Assembly (NCBI GenBank): GCA_003661605.2
Contig: QMWL02000033.1
Location: 1 to 7,785 of the forward strand
Length of the DNA: 7,785 nucleotides
From: an archaeon
GTDB lineage: Archaea > Thermoproteota > QMWL01
Direction of reading: 5' to 3'
In this document: positions 1 to 7,008 of the stretch, one piece after another
Position numbering within the stretch: position 1 is the stretch's first letter
Layout of the letters: every line of letters begins with the position of its first letter
Translations under genes and position numbers: made by a program
The notes under the pieces: model-generated
Databases searched by the model: none
What the model was told of the DNA's origin: nothing
Seen by the model: the letters and a program-made list of their open reading frames with translations, nothing else

Positions 1-3000
1 ACCTACCGCATCATCCCAAATACCAATGTATGTGAAGAAGTAGCAGTAAAGGTAGCTACCCCATGCATCAACATCGTACTGGAACTCAACGTGTACTGCA
101 AAAGGCTGATCCGACCGAATCTCGACAGACCAGTTACCTATTATGATCCAGTTGTTGATTTCGTCATAGTCGATGGTGCGAACTACTTCAGGTCCCTCGT
201 ATCGATGCAAGAGGAGAGGGCATGTCGCGTTTATCTGGATAGTTAGATGAGCCCTGCTAGAATGATATACAGGATAGCAGTCTAGGCGAATAACTGCATA
301 TAGTGTACCATCCATATCCGGCGTGTATGAAAGAGCATGACCTTTCCTGAGCTGAAGTTCGTCGAGGTGCCCGAATTGAGCTGCAAATGTCCCATTAAGG
401 AATAGTTCATGATGTACTGTGAGAGAATTGGTGTCGTTCAGAATAGTGTACTGTATACCGACAGGCATGCCAGCAGTTACTGACTCATTACACGATAGGA
501 TGAGAGTCTCGCCTTGCTTAGCAAGCACAGTAATGCTTGTTTGAGGATCATGTGCTCTGATCTTAATGAGAAGCGTAGAGTCGTATCTGTTGCCGAAAGT
601 ATCGTAAGCAGTAATTGGGAATTGGTAAACGCCTGATGGGAAGTTCTTAACCGATATATTGAGAGACCACATATAAACACCACTTGGTTGCATTGGTTTA
701 TTTGCAAAGAGTACAACCTCAACACGGCTGCCTGAGTCGATGGCACGACATACCACGTGAATGCAATCTTGGACAGTAGACTCATTCTGTGGAGACAGAA
801 CAGTTACTGAGGGCGCTCGGAGGTCGTCATAGAAGTATAGTGGTTTTGTACAGAAGAGAGCGACCTCGGTAGGTTTCTTAACTAAGTAGGCATAAACCCG
901 AATCTTGTACACTCCGCTGAGCTGCGCTACTATAGTATGAGGGAGTTCAGGTACACCGGGAGTATCGTCATACATTACGAGATTACCTTGAGGATCGTAG
1001 ACGTACAGATCGACATCGCAAGTCTGATTACATGTTACCGATAGAGAGAGTGTGTCACCAGCTTTTAGGACGGTATAGAAGGTCATGCTTTCTCCTTGAT
1101 TTAGAAGCATAACAACGGCATTCTCATTCTGCTCGAGAAGAGTAGGGACGCTACGTACTACTGGTGTGCTATAGCGAAGCTCAGGGTCGCCCATCAGATT
1201 GTAACAGAGGATGGTCTTCCGATGAAACTCATCGTCGGGATTCCAACCACCAAGTCCATACGTGCCAGCCATATAACTAAGCTTTGCTGCAGTAAGCGCG
1301 TATCCAGGTGGATATCCCTCGGGATACGTGGCATTAGCAAAGGTTTCGATTACAAAAAGCAGCATGAGAGCGTCCGAGTACTCGTAGGGGCTGCCACCAT
1401 AGGCGATTCGAGCAGAGCCTATGTAGGCAAACGCGCCACTTTCGGTATACACGGTCAGGTGCTCGGCAATCGAGTTGTTGTCGGACTTAACGAAAGGAGA
1501 ACCATGGCCGCATTCGTACCCATCCCAAGCCTCGGATAGGCAGTCCACCGCCCAGAGGAGCAATGGGTTTTGGCGGTTCCTTAGGCGCTGCTCCGCATCG
1601 ATGTTTAAGAGGGTAGGCAACAATCCATTGGCTTCCCATATCGCATCCGTAGATCCGTGATCGGAGTGGAGGACTATTGTGGGAACGGGTCCTAACTCCC
1701 CATTGAGCATCCTTAAGGCAATTTGGCGAGAAGCGTTGAAGTACCTCTCAAACAGGCGAAGGATTTTCCACTCATTAGGTATGTGGCGCTCGGCCAAACG
1801 CATTACGTCGATGGAGTCGTAGATCCAGAAGTCGTTGTATTCCCCGTACTTGACGTACATGTAGAAAACAACAACGCCGATGAAAGCTACGACGCGGTTC
1901 AGCTCTCTCTTATCTGCAAGTATAGTCTTACGAACGAATGCATGTGCTTGAGTCTCGTTATTAACAGGTGCGCGCCCTACGAAGAGTTCTGGGAACCAGT
2001 CCACCTCATCGGTTCCGTTAGCATAGTCGGGAGCCTCACCGTAAAGACCATCACCGTCTGCATCCCAAGAACCATCAAGGCAAGCATAGTACTGGTCGGT
2101 TGGTTTCAGGTTCCCAGGTATATCGGGGAACCAATTCTGATCGATTCTTGCATCGTACGAATCGTGCATGTACCAGTAGAAGGCGGGGATTATTGCACAA
2201 TCACCACCGAGTAGCACCCATGTGGTGTTCCAAGTAGCGTAAGCGTCTCGAAGAAATGCGCGTATACGCTCTTTGAGCGAAGATCCAGCATCGGCGTAGG
2301 TTCGGTTGATCCACTCAGTTGTCACAACAGTAGAGGAGATACCCTTAGAGCACTTCCACTCCGCAAGCTCTTGGAATATGGGGGCGAGCTGATTGTTGGT
2401 TATAATTACATAATCGTAACGTACAGACTGAAGACGCGAAGAGCTTCTTGGTCGCGTACGCCAGTTGAGAGCTTGATCGAAGTTGGTGATGATGCGCTGA
2501 GCAATAGAGTCAAAGAGCGACCAGCCGCTTACAGGCATTCGATCACAGGGGGTAGAGCAGTAGGTAATAGTGACGCGTATCCTCGTGTAGATGCGCATGG
2601 CTTGCTTTCCACTAACTAAGTGAACGGGATGAAGAATCGCGTAAACGATGTGGTAGTAACGGAACCAGGTTTCTTGAACAAATTGTATGAGGGAGGAGGA
2701 AAGTTGAGAGTCCTTTGAGGGGAAGTAGGCAATAAGTGAAGGTAGAGGTGTTTGAGGAGGATGCGGACTAAGGATGCGAAGAGGAGGCGGGTGTGGGGGG
2801 AGTCCGGTGACGAGACGTGATTCAAGAGGTTCTGCGGAAATATTAACAACGCGAGCATCTGGTGGGATTGCAATTACAAGAGGTTTTGTGGGAAGATGGT
2901 ATCGTCCGATCCTTGAAGGTACTGCACCTGAAAACGAAACTACAACACCAGCTGATGTATGCCGTATCTTGAGGTTGTTCAAGCGAACTACGAAGGTTAG

Positions 3001-3180
3001 TGTACGATAGCGAGCTGCAGTAGGCTCAAAGGCTGAAGAAGCACCGTGGTATCGAACGGCTGTGCGGGGTACTTCAAAGGTAATGGGTAGTGGAGGGACT
3101 AGTATAAGGAGAATAGTGGCAAGCAGTATGCTTGTTGTAGTTTTCGCCGCTCTACTGCCCATCACCCTCACCCAGCCCAT
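1..3180 (-). CDS. Secreted gingipain-type (C25 family) cysteine peptidase, 3' end beyond the left edge
   Basis: The frame is open for 1060 codons with no stop, so the C-terminus is missing. Residues 1-34 form a signal peptide (R5, R10, K13, then a hydrophobic core at 17-32). A prodomain-like region with a proline-rich stretch (127-147) follows. The catalytic domain (about 255-670) shows C25 landmarks in order: YDYVIIT at 255, LLGGD at 323-327, TDxYY at 361 leading into the acidic loop DADGDG (373-378), VGRAP at 401, catalytic His508 in DHGS, catalytic Cys547 in VDC, and NLMGDPELR at 661. A PPC-like domain (about 696-766) and Ig-like modules (788-875 and 881 onward) complete the visible part. 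At least 15 NxS/T sequons suggest glycosylation. The family cleaves proteins outside the cell; the substrate is unknown. The start at 3180 is chosen because a TATA-like box lies 23-29 nt upstream. ATG 3162, preceded by GGTGA, is the alternative, and ATG 3297 is also in frame. Confidence 0.93.
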   Translation of the reverse strand, partial: MGWVRVMGSRAAKTTTSILLATILLILVPPLPITFEVPRTAVRYHGASSAFEPTAARYRTLTFVVRLNNLKIRHTSAGVVVSFSGAVPSRIGRYHLPTKPLVIAIPPDARVVNISAEPLESRLVTGLPPHPPPLRILSPHPPQTPLPSLIAYFPSKDSQLSSSLIQFVQETWFRYYHIVYAILHPVHLVSGKQAMRIYTRIRVTITYCSTPCDRMPVSGWSLFDSIAQRIITNFDQALNWRTRPRSSSRLQSVRYDYVIITNNQLAPIFQELAEWKCSKGISSTVVTTEWINRTYADAGSSLKERIRAFLRDAYATWNTTWVLLGGDCAIIPAFYWYMHDSYDARIDQNWFPDIPGNLKPTDQYYACLDGSWDADGDGLYGEAPDYANGTDEVDWFPELFVGRAPVNNETQAHAFVRKTILADKRELNRVVAFIGVVVFYMYVKYGEYNDFWIYDSIDVMRLAERHIPNEWKILRLFERYFNASRQIALRMLNGELGPVPTIVLHSDHGSTDAIWEANGLLPTLLNIDAEQRLRNRQNPLLLWAVDCLSEAWDGYECGHGSPFVKSDNNSIAEHLTVYTESGAFAYIGSARIAYGGSPYEYSDALMLLFVIETFANATYPEGYPPGYALTAAKLSYMAGTYGLGGWNPDDEFHRKTILCYNLMGDPELRYSTPVVRSVPTLLEQNENAVVMLLNQGESMTFYTVLKAGDTLSLSVTCNQTCDVDLYVYDPQGNLVMYDDTPGVPELPHTIVAQLSGVYKIRVYAYLVKKPTEVALFCTKPLYFYDDLRAPSVTVLSPQNESTVQDCIHVVCRAIDSGSRVEVVLFANKPMQPSGVYMWSLNISVKNFPSGVYQFPITAYDTFGNRYDSTLLIKIRAHDPQTSITVLAKQGETLILSCNESVTAGMPVGIQYTILNDTNSLTVHHELFLNGTFAAQFGHLDELQLRKGHALSYTPDMDGTLYAVIRLDCYPVYHSSRAHLTIQINATCPLLLHRYEGPEVVRTIDYDEINNWIIIGNWSVEIRSDQPFAVHVEFQYDVDAWGSYLYCYFFTYIGIWDDAVG

Positions 3181-4618
3181 CTTTCCATCAACACAGGAGG
3201 TAGCTAAAGTTGTTTGGGTTAGAACCCTCGATGTTGGTGGTGGAAAGCGTACGGTATTTCGCACCGGATGGCCTCCACCTCTGCGTAGTGTAGTCATTCT
3301 CGCTAACGCATCTTCAGATACAGGTTACCATGAGTTTGCCGCAGCAAACCTATCAATCATCGCTCCGGATGGGTGGACACTTGTTGCTGAAAACCTATCG
3401 ATGGAGGTTGTAGAATACGGAGGTTCGGCATGGGGTGGAGCTGGTTGGCTTCTCTTTGGCTACAACTGGAGTTACGATAGTAGCTGTACGCCGGGGACGT
3501 ACACAATCATCGTTAACGTAACTACGGTATCAGGTGAGTGGTACGGGGGAACAGCCTATTTCGATATCGCTGAAGGAGGTGATAGCTACGAGTTCACAAT
3601 AACGATCGAGTGTGAGGAAGCAAAGGCAGGGTGGTTGAAAGCGGAGCCTGGGTCTGCGACCGTTATCGCTAACGCTACACATCAGCTCGGTTACTTAGCG
3701 GTTCTAACACTCGATCTGGAGATACTTAACGGAAGCTGGGTCGTAGCAAGTACCCAGCGTGGAGGAGCGTCTTGCGGATCTCCTGGATGGATCGCCGTAG
3801 TGGCGCTGTGGAACTACTCAGAGTTAGAGGAGGGGCTTTGTAGGCTAGAGGCTAGTGCTAGCGACGGCGCTAGGAAAGTTTCGACCTTCGCGGAGGTGGG
3901 TATAGACCGAACGCCTCCGATAATCCGCATCATCCAGCCACATTCCTATGATGTTATCATAGATCAGGAGTTTACGGTAGTTTGGCTTGTCGAAGACGCA
4001 CAGTCGGGGTATAAGAGTGCAGATGTGTACCTGAACGGAACGCACATCCTGAGTACTCAGTACACCAACGCAACTGTTCAGGTGAACCAGAGTAGCGTGT
4101 ACTGTTTAGAGGTTGTGGGCTACGACGTAGCAGGGAATGAGGCGAGGGGGAGAACCTACTTTACCGTAGATCTGGCATGGCCTCGCATAGTATCTGCACA
4201 GGTTGTAGAAGGAGATCACGTGTATGTAAAGTTTGGTGAGGCTGCGGCGGTGCACTTGGAGGTCGTTGTTGAAAGCCCTGAGGGGAGCGAAGACCTTCGC
4301 ATCGCCTATGCGGAGCTTTGGAAAAACAACGAAACATACATCTCTAAGTCAGCACTCACAATCGCGGAAGACCAGGGTGGGCGCTTCCTGTTATCTGGAG
4401 AGCTAGAGGTCGTCGATCCAGGTAACTACACGATTCGAGTAGTTGTGTCAGATGGCGTACTCGGAGACCGGAGGTGCATTACTGTAGTGGTTGAGCGGAC
4501 AGGCTGGCAGGCTGTAACCGTTATCGCTGCGGCTATCCTGTGTGGTGCAGCGGTGCTTGCTTTAGTTATGCTTCTGCTGAAGAAGCGGCTTCGCTCTCCT
4601 GAAGGTAGAGGACCTTAA
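3083..4618 (+). CDS. Secreted Ig-like surface protein with C-terminal membrane anchor
   Basis: The family is not recognised beyond its architecture. From ATG 3083 the protein is 511 residues. It has an n-region with an RR pair (9-10), a hydrophobic core (about 16-30) and a likely cleavage site after about residue 33. A long beta-rich ectodomain follows, with a recognisable Ig-like module at about 276-363 (starting DRTPP and containing a YDVAGNE turn) and a second beta-rich segment to about 470. One transmembrane helix (about 476-499) ends in KKRLR, giving an outside-in anchor. There are 13 NxS/T sequons and six ectodomain cysteines, suggesting glycosylation and disulfides. The start is uncertain: GTG 3062, GTG 3116 and ATG 3128 are in frame. 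ATG 3128 has the only nearby TATA-like box but would lose the charged n-region. The 5' end overlaps the peptidase gene head-to-head and the 3' end overlaps the zinc-finger gene by 53 bp. A role as partner, substrate or anchor of the peptidase is inference. Confidence 0.85.
   Translation: MGSGGTSIRRIVASSMLVVVFAALLPITLTQPIFPSTQEVAKVVWVRTLDVGGGKRTVFRTGWPPPLRSVVILANASSDTGYHEFAAANLSIIAPDGWTLVAENLSMEVVEYGGSAWGGAGWLLFGYNWSYDSSCTPGTYTIIVNVTTVSGEWYGGTAYFDIAEGGDSYEFTITIECEEAKAGWLKAEPGSATVIANATHQLGYLAVLTLDLEILNGSWVVASTQRGGASCGSPGWIAVVALWNYSELEEGLCRLEASASDGARKVSTFAEVGIDRTPPIIRIIQPHSYDVIIDQEFTVVWLVEDAQSGYKSADVYLNGTHILSTQYTNATVQVNQSSVYCLEVVGYDVAGNEARGRTYFTVDLAWPRIVSAQVVEGDHVYVKFGEAAAVHLEVVVESPEGSEDLRIAYAELWKNNETYISKSALTIAEDQGGRFLLSGELEVVDPGNYTIRVVVSDGVLGDRRCITVVVERTGWQAVTVIAAAILCGAAVLALVMLLLKKRLRSPEGRGP
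3103..3108 (+). promoter_or_regulatory. Candidate TATA box for the Ig-like surface protein gene
   Basis: TATAAG lies 20-25 nt upstream of the in-frame ATG 3128, slightly closer than the other boxes in the window. If real, it implies a leaderless start at 3128 rather than 3083. It sits within the signal-peptide codons of the opposing peptidase gene. The adjoining AAGGAG could instead be a ribosome-binding motif for GTG 3116, though only about 4 nt separate them. Confidence 0.3.
3120..3134. repeat. Short inverted repeat in the shared 5' region of the divergent pair
   Basis: CAAGCA, a 3-nt spacer GTA, then TGCTTG: a perfect 6-bp-arm palindrome straddling the in-frame ATG 3128 and lying between the two candidate TATA boxes. 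It could be an operator or a small hairpin. Short palindromes also arise by chance, so function is speculative. Confidence 0.35.
3203..3209 (-). promoter_or_regulatory. Candidate TATA (box A) for the C25 peptidase gene
   Basis: On the minus strand this reads CTTTAGC, 23-29 nt upstream of the ATG at 3180, preceded by an A-rich CAAACAA stretch that could serve as BRE. The spacing matches the other leaderless boxes in this window (CTTTAAG, CTTTTAG, CTTAATT). It lies inside the coding region of the divergent surface-protein gene. Confidence 0.45.
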
Positions 4619-4826
4619 GCCTTCTTAGGGCTTCTTTAATAACATGCTCCTGAGGAGTGAGCCCATGCTTCTGGAGCATATGGTCGACTAGGTAGAGGCG
4701 AAGTCGAACTTCAATGGGCATGTGGAGTCGGTCTCGGCGTTTCGTGCCGCGGCGAGGGGGATGAGGAACTTCGTAGGTGAAGGAGCGACCGCAGAGAGGG
4801 CAGCGCACAATGTAGCGTACGGGCAT
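4566..4826 (-). CDS. Small C2H2-type zinc-finger protein
   Basis: This 86-residue protein has a CPLC knuckle (C9, C12) within a beta-hairpin-like N-terminus (RYIVRCPLCGRSFTYEV). A basic linker (25-33) follows, then a helix carrying H49 and H54 (HMLQKH), giving a C-x2-C ... H-x4-H zinc site with an unusually long loop between the pairs. The C-terminal third is predicted helical and ends in an Ala/Ser/Glu-rich tail. Such small zinc-finger proteins are common in archaea and are often assumed to bind nucleic acid, but the role here is unknown. It starts 39 bp after the CCG protein gene ends. A strong TATA-like box in that gap suggests its own leaderless promoter in addition to possible read-through. 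Its last 53 bp overlap the 3' end of the convergent surface-protein gene, which makes the extreme C-terminus the least certain part. Confidence 0.75.
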   Translation of the reverse strand: MPVRYIVRCPLCGRSFTYEVPHPPRRGTKRRDRLHMPIEVRLRLYLVDHMLQKHGLTPQEHVIKEALRRLKVLYLQESEAASSAEA

Positions 4827-4847
4827 GACGTTGGGGCTCGTTGCGAG

Positions 4848-4854
4848 CTTAAAG
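4848..4854 (-). promoter_or_regulatory. Candidate TATA (box A) for the zinc-finger gene
   Basis: On the minus strand CTTTAAG lies 22-28 nt upstream of ATG 4826, the expected spacing for a leaderless archaeal transcript. No Shine-Dalgarno motif precedes the ATG, which agrees. The box sits in the 39-bp gap after the upstream gene's stop. Confidence 0.6.
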
Positions 4855-4865
4855 ATAGTTACTCT

Positions 4866-5951
4866 TTACGCTAGCGCACGCAAAAGGAGGTCTTGGACGG
4901 GAAGGATAACGCGCCGCTTATTGAGTATCCTGTTTGCCTTACGTAGTGCGTATTCGCAGAGAGGACAAGAGGTTACTAGGTACCGTACGGCTAAGCTCGT
5001 AGCCTCAGAGAGTCGACGATCGGCAACTTCGAGCATGAGTTCTGGGTCGTAAAACAGCGCGGGTCCTCCGCAACAACGTGCGTTGTAGCCGTGCCGAGGC
5101 ATTTCCTCAAAGCGAAGGCTGGGAATTTGACGCAGCAGTTGACGCGGCAGCTCTGGCATACGGTGCATACGAACGAGGTGGCAGGGGTCATGCCAGGTGA
5201 CTCGTAGCTTAAGAGGGTGGAAGCGAGGCTGTGCTTCGAGGACAGCTTCCACTAAGTGAAGCGTGTGAGGAGCCTGACCGCGTTCCTCCAGTCGCTTAAG
5301 CGCAGAGTAACATCCAGGACAAGCGGTTATGATGAGATCTGCACCTGTATCGGATAGCCATGCTGCAAGCCTTTCTTCAAAAGCGGCTTGATCTCGTAGG
5401 TACCCGTAGAGGTGGAGAACCTGTCCGCAACAAGGCTCGTCTCTGCGCTGGAAAATGGGGTAGCCTATACGGAGCAGCAGTGTAGCAGCCTTCTGAGCGT
5501 CTTTGGGGGCTATATATGCGTACGTACAGCCTACGAAGAACAGAACGCTACCCGATCGAGGAGCTAGCTGGGGCTTAGGCTTCTCCTGGAAGAAGGGGTT
5601 TCCGTAGTGAACAAGGCTTCGTACCATCCGATCAATTTCAGGAATCGTGAAACCCGCTTCAACAACATCAGCGCGTAGTGCGATAAACGCATCTGTTGTT
5701 TGAGTAGCACAGCGGTACAAACAGTAGCCGCAGAGCATACACTGGTACGCACGTTTGCGAACAGTCTCGTTAATTCCATACCTCTGCTCAAGAAGTCCGC
5801 GTATGAGCATGTATCGACCACGCGCCGCTACTGTTTCGAAACGTAGAACTTCGTAAACAGGGCAGCCCTCGCGACACATTCCACACCGCGTACGAGAGCA
5901 TGTGTAGACATCGTCGCGAAACGCCGAAACGTGTAGGGATGAGGTCTTCAA
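4866..5951 (-). CDS. HdrD/GlpC-like iron-sulfur protein with two CCG domains
   Basis: This 361-residue cytoplasmic-type redox protein has no membrane helix. The N-terminus carries two [4Fe-4S] ferredoxin motifs: C18, C23, C26, C30 followed by Pro, and C71, C74, C77, C81. The first motif has C-x4-C where C-x2-C is usual. Two CCG domains follow: C142, C174-C175-G, C211-x2-C214, and C257, C293-C294-G-G, C329-x2-C332. Both have the spacing seen in HdrB/HdrD, which bind noncubane clusters. This organisation is shared by HdrD, GlpC and GlcF, which pass electrons between a flavoprotein dehydrogenase and a thiol/disulfide or quinone-type acceptor. No flavoprotein partner is present here, so the substrate is open. 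The start is TTG: TTGA overlaps the TGA of the ureohydrolase gene by 3 nt, suggesting translational coupling. The first ATG (codon 25) would cut the first cluster, so the TTG or another nearby non-ATG codon is needed. Confidence 0.9.
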   Translation of the reverse strand: MKTSSLHVSAFRDDVYTCSRTRCGMCREGCPVYEVLRFETVAARGRYMLIRGLLEQRYGINETVRKRAYQCMLCGYCLYRCATQTTDAFIALRADVVEAGFTIPEIDRMVRSLVHYGNPFFQEKPKPQLAPRSGSVLFFVGCTYAYIAPKDAQKAATLLLRIGYPIFQRRDEPCCGQVLHLYGYLRDQAAFEERLAAWLSDTGADLIITACPGCYSALKRLEERGQAPHTLHLVEAVLEAQPRFHPLKLRVTWHDPCHLVRMHRMPELPRQLLRQIPSLRFEEMPRHGYNARCCGGPALFYDPELMLEVADRRLSEATSLAVRYLVTSCPLCEYALRKANRILNKRRVILPVQDLLLRALA

Positions 5952-6988
5952 CCGGACTCGAATTCTTCGAAGAGAGAGCGTCGCCAGGGGCTCGGAAGCT
6001 TCGGTTTTCGGCGAGGAGCACGGCGCTTCTCCTCGGGTGGAGGCGGTGGTGAAGGTGGTCTTTTCTCAGGAGGAGGTCGTTCAGGAACGGGTCTACGGAA
6101 GCGGTGTTTGTAGACGTGAGCGATGATCTCGAAGAGAGATCGTGCTGCGACGATAGCGGTGACTCCGCGATCATAGTGTGGCGATACTTCTGTAAGGTCG
6201 ATTCCCCATACACGGTCGCCGGGAATCGCGGTAAGCAGGTCGTAGAGCTGGCTGGGAGTTAGTCCTTCAGGTTCTGGGTTTGCAGCGGCGGGCGCGTAGG
6301 CGGGGTCAAGTACGTCGATGTCGATCGATACGTATATTCGGCGAGCAGAAGACAGGAACTCAGCGAGTTGTTGTTTAGCCCACTCAATACCCTTTGAACG
6401 GATTTCGCGAGCGTAGAGAAATCTAACCCGAGACTTGATGGCGAAAATCAGCTCCTCTTTACAATAGGCGCGCGTACCCACTCCGACGACACGGTCCGCC
6501 CCGAGCTTCTCGACCAGCCGGCGGAGGACGGTAGCGTGGGAGAGGCGTGCGCCAAACATCTCATCGCGGAGGTCCATATGAGCGTCAAAGTACACGAGCG
6601 TTACGTCGGGGATGAGGGGTTCAACGCCTCCAAGCGTTATCGCATGTTCTCCACCTAAAAGAACCAAAACCTTGTTGTGTTTGTAAACGTCCTCAGCGAT
6701 TCCCGCAATTCGCTTGATGGTTTCCAGTAGGCTTTCTGCAACGTGAACGTCTCCTAAGTCGGTAATGGGAACGTCGTCTATGTCTATGCTAGACCGTTCG
6801 CAGAAAGACTCTATGTTTATTGAAGCTTCACGAATGGCTTGAGGACCGAACCGACTTCCTGCACGGTAGGTAGATGTGTCGTCGAACGGAACACCAACTA
6901 CGACGAAGCGAGCGGCTTCGTAGGGTACAAAGCAGCCGCTAAACAGGTTGTAGTGAGATACGTGAGGGCTGGTGATACGAACCGCCAC
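5948..6988 (-). CDS. speB: Ureohydrolase, agmatinase family, with a proline/basic tail
   Basis: The family are dinuclear manganese enzymes that hydrolyse a guanidino group to an amine and urea. In archaea the substrate is agmatine or N1-aminopropylagmatine, on the way to putrescine or spermidine. From GTG 6988 the protein is 346 residues. Metal ligands are all present: H115 in GGEH, D135/H137/D139 in DAHMD, and D223/D225 in SIDIDVLDP. The TEVSP motif (about 266-270) is also kept. The loop after DVLDP reads PAYAPAAANPEPEG (229-242), replacing glycines that agmatinases usually have there. Residues from about 299 form a 45-50 residue Pro/Arg/Lys/Glu-rich extension, beyond the catalytic fold. GTG 6988 is preferred because a TATA-like box lies 21-27 nt upstream. 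An in-frame TTG at 7024 would add 12 residues. The gene runs into the CCG protein gene with overlapping stop and start. Exact substrate is undecided, so the symbol is by family only. Confidence 0.9.
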   Translation of the reverse strand: MAVRITSPHVSHYNLFSGCFVPYEAARFVVVGVPFDDTSTYRAGSRFGPQAIREASINIESFCERSSIDIDDVPITDLGDVHVAESLLETIKRIAGIAEDVYKHNKVLVLLGGEHAITLGGVEPLIPDVTLVYFDAHMDLRDEMFGARLSHATVLRRLVEKLGADRVVGVGTRAYCKEELIFAIKSRVRFLYAREIRSKGIEWAKQQLAEFLSSARRIYVSIDIDVLDPAYAPAAANPEPEGLTPSQLYDLLTAIPGDRVWGIDLTEVSPHYDRGVTAIVAARSLFEIIAHVYKHRFRRPVPERPPPEKRPPSPPPPPEEKRRAPRRKPKLPSPWRRSLFEEFESG

Positions 6989-7008
6989 CGCTGCTTCTCT
7001 ACAACACC

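Noticed and set aside
477..785. A 102-codon minus-strand frame
   Set aside because: It is in a different frame from the peptidase PPC/Ig-like region, which reads continuously here with Ig-like sequence.
1222..2619. Several plus-strand open frames of 60-160 codons
   Set aside because: They lie antisense to the C25 peptidase, whose minus-strand frame carries clear family motifs throughout. Their translations show no domain pattern.
2616..2873. A minus-strand frame of 85 codons, and a plus-strand one at 2774-3010
   Set aside because: Both are shadows of the proline-rich prodomain of the peptidase.
4614..4640. Possible hairpin terminator after the surface-protein gene (CCTTAAGCC...GGGCTTC)
   Set aside because: The pairing is short and it lies inside the opposing zinc-finger gene; archaeal termination relies on T-runs, and none is convincing here.
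5970..6090. Possible simple repeat tract in the ureohydrolase tail
   Set aside because: The purine/pyrimidine bias follows from the Pro/Arg/Glu codons and shows no regular repeat unit.
5788..6213. A 141-codon minus-strand frame spanning the ureohydrolase/CCG junction
   Set aside because: It is out of frame with two well-supported genes; its length comes from low-complexity GC-rich sequence encoding the proline tail.
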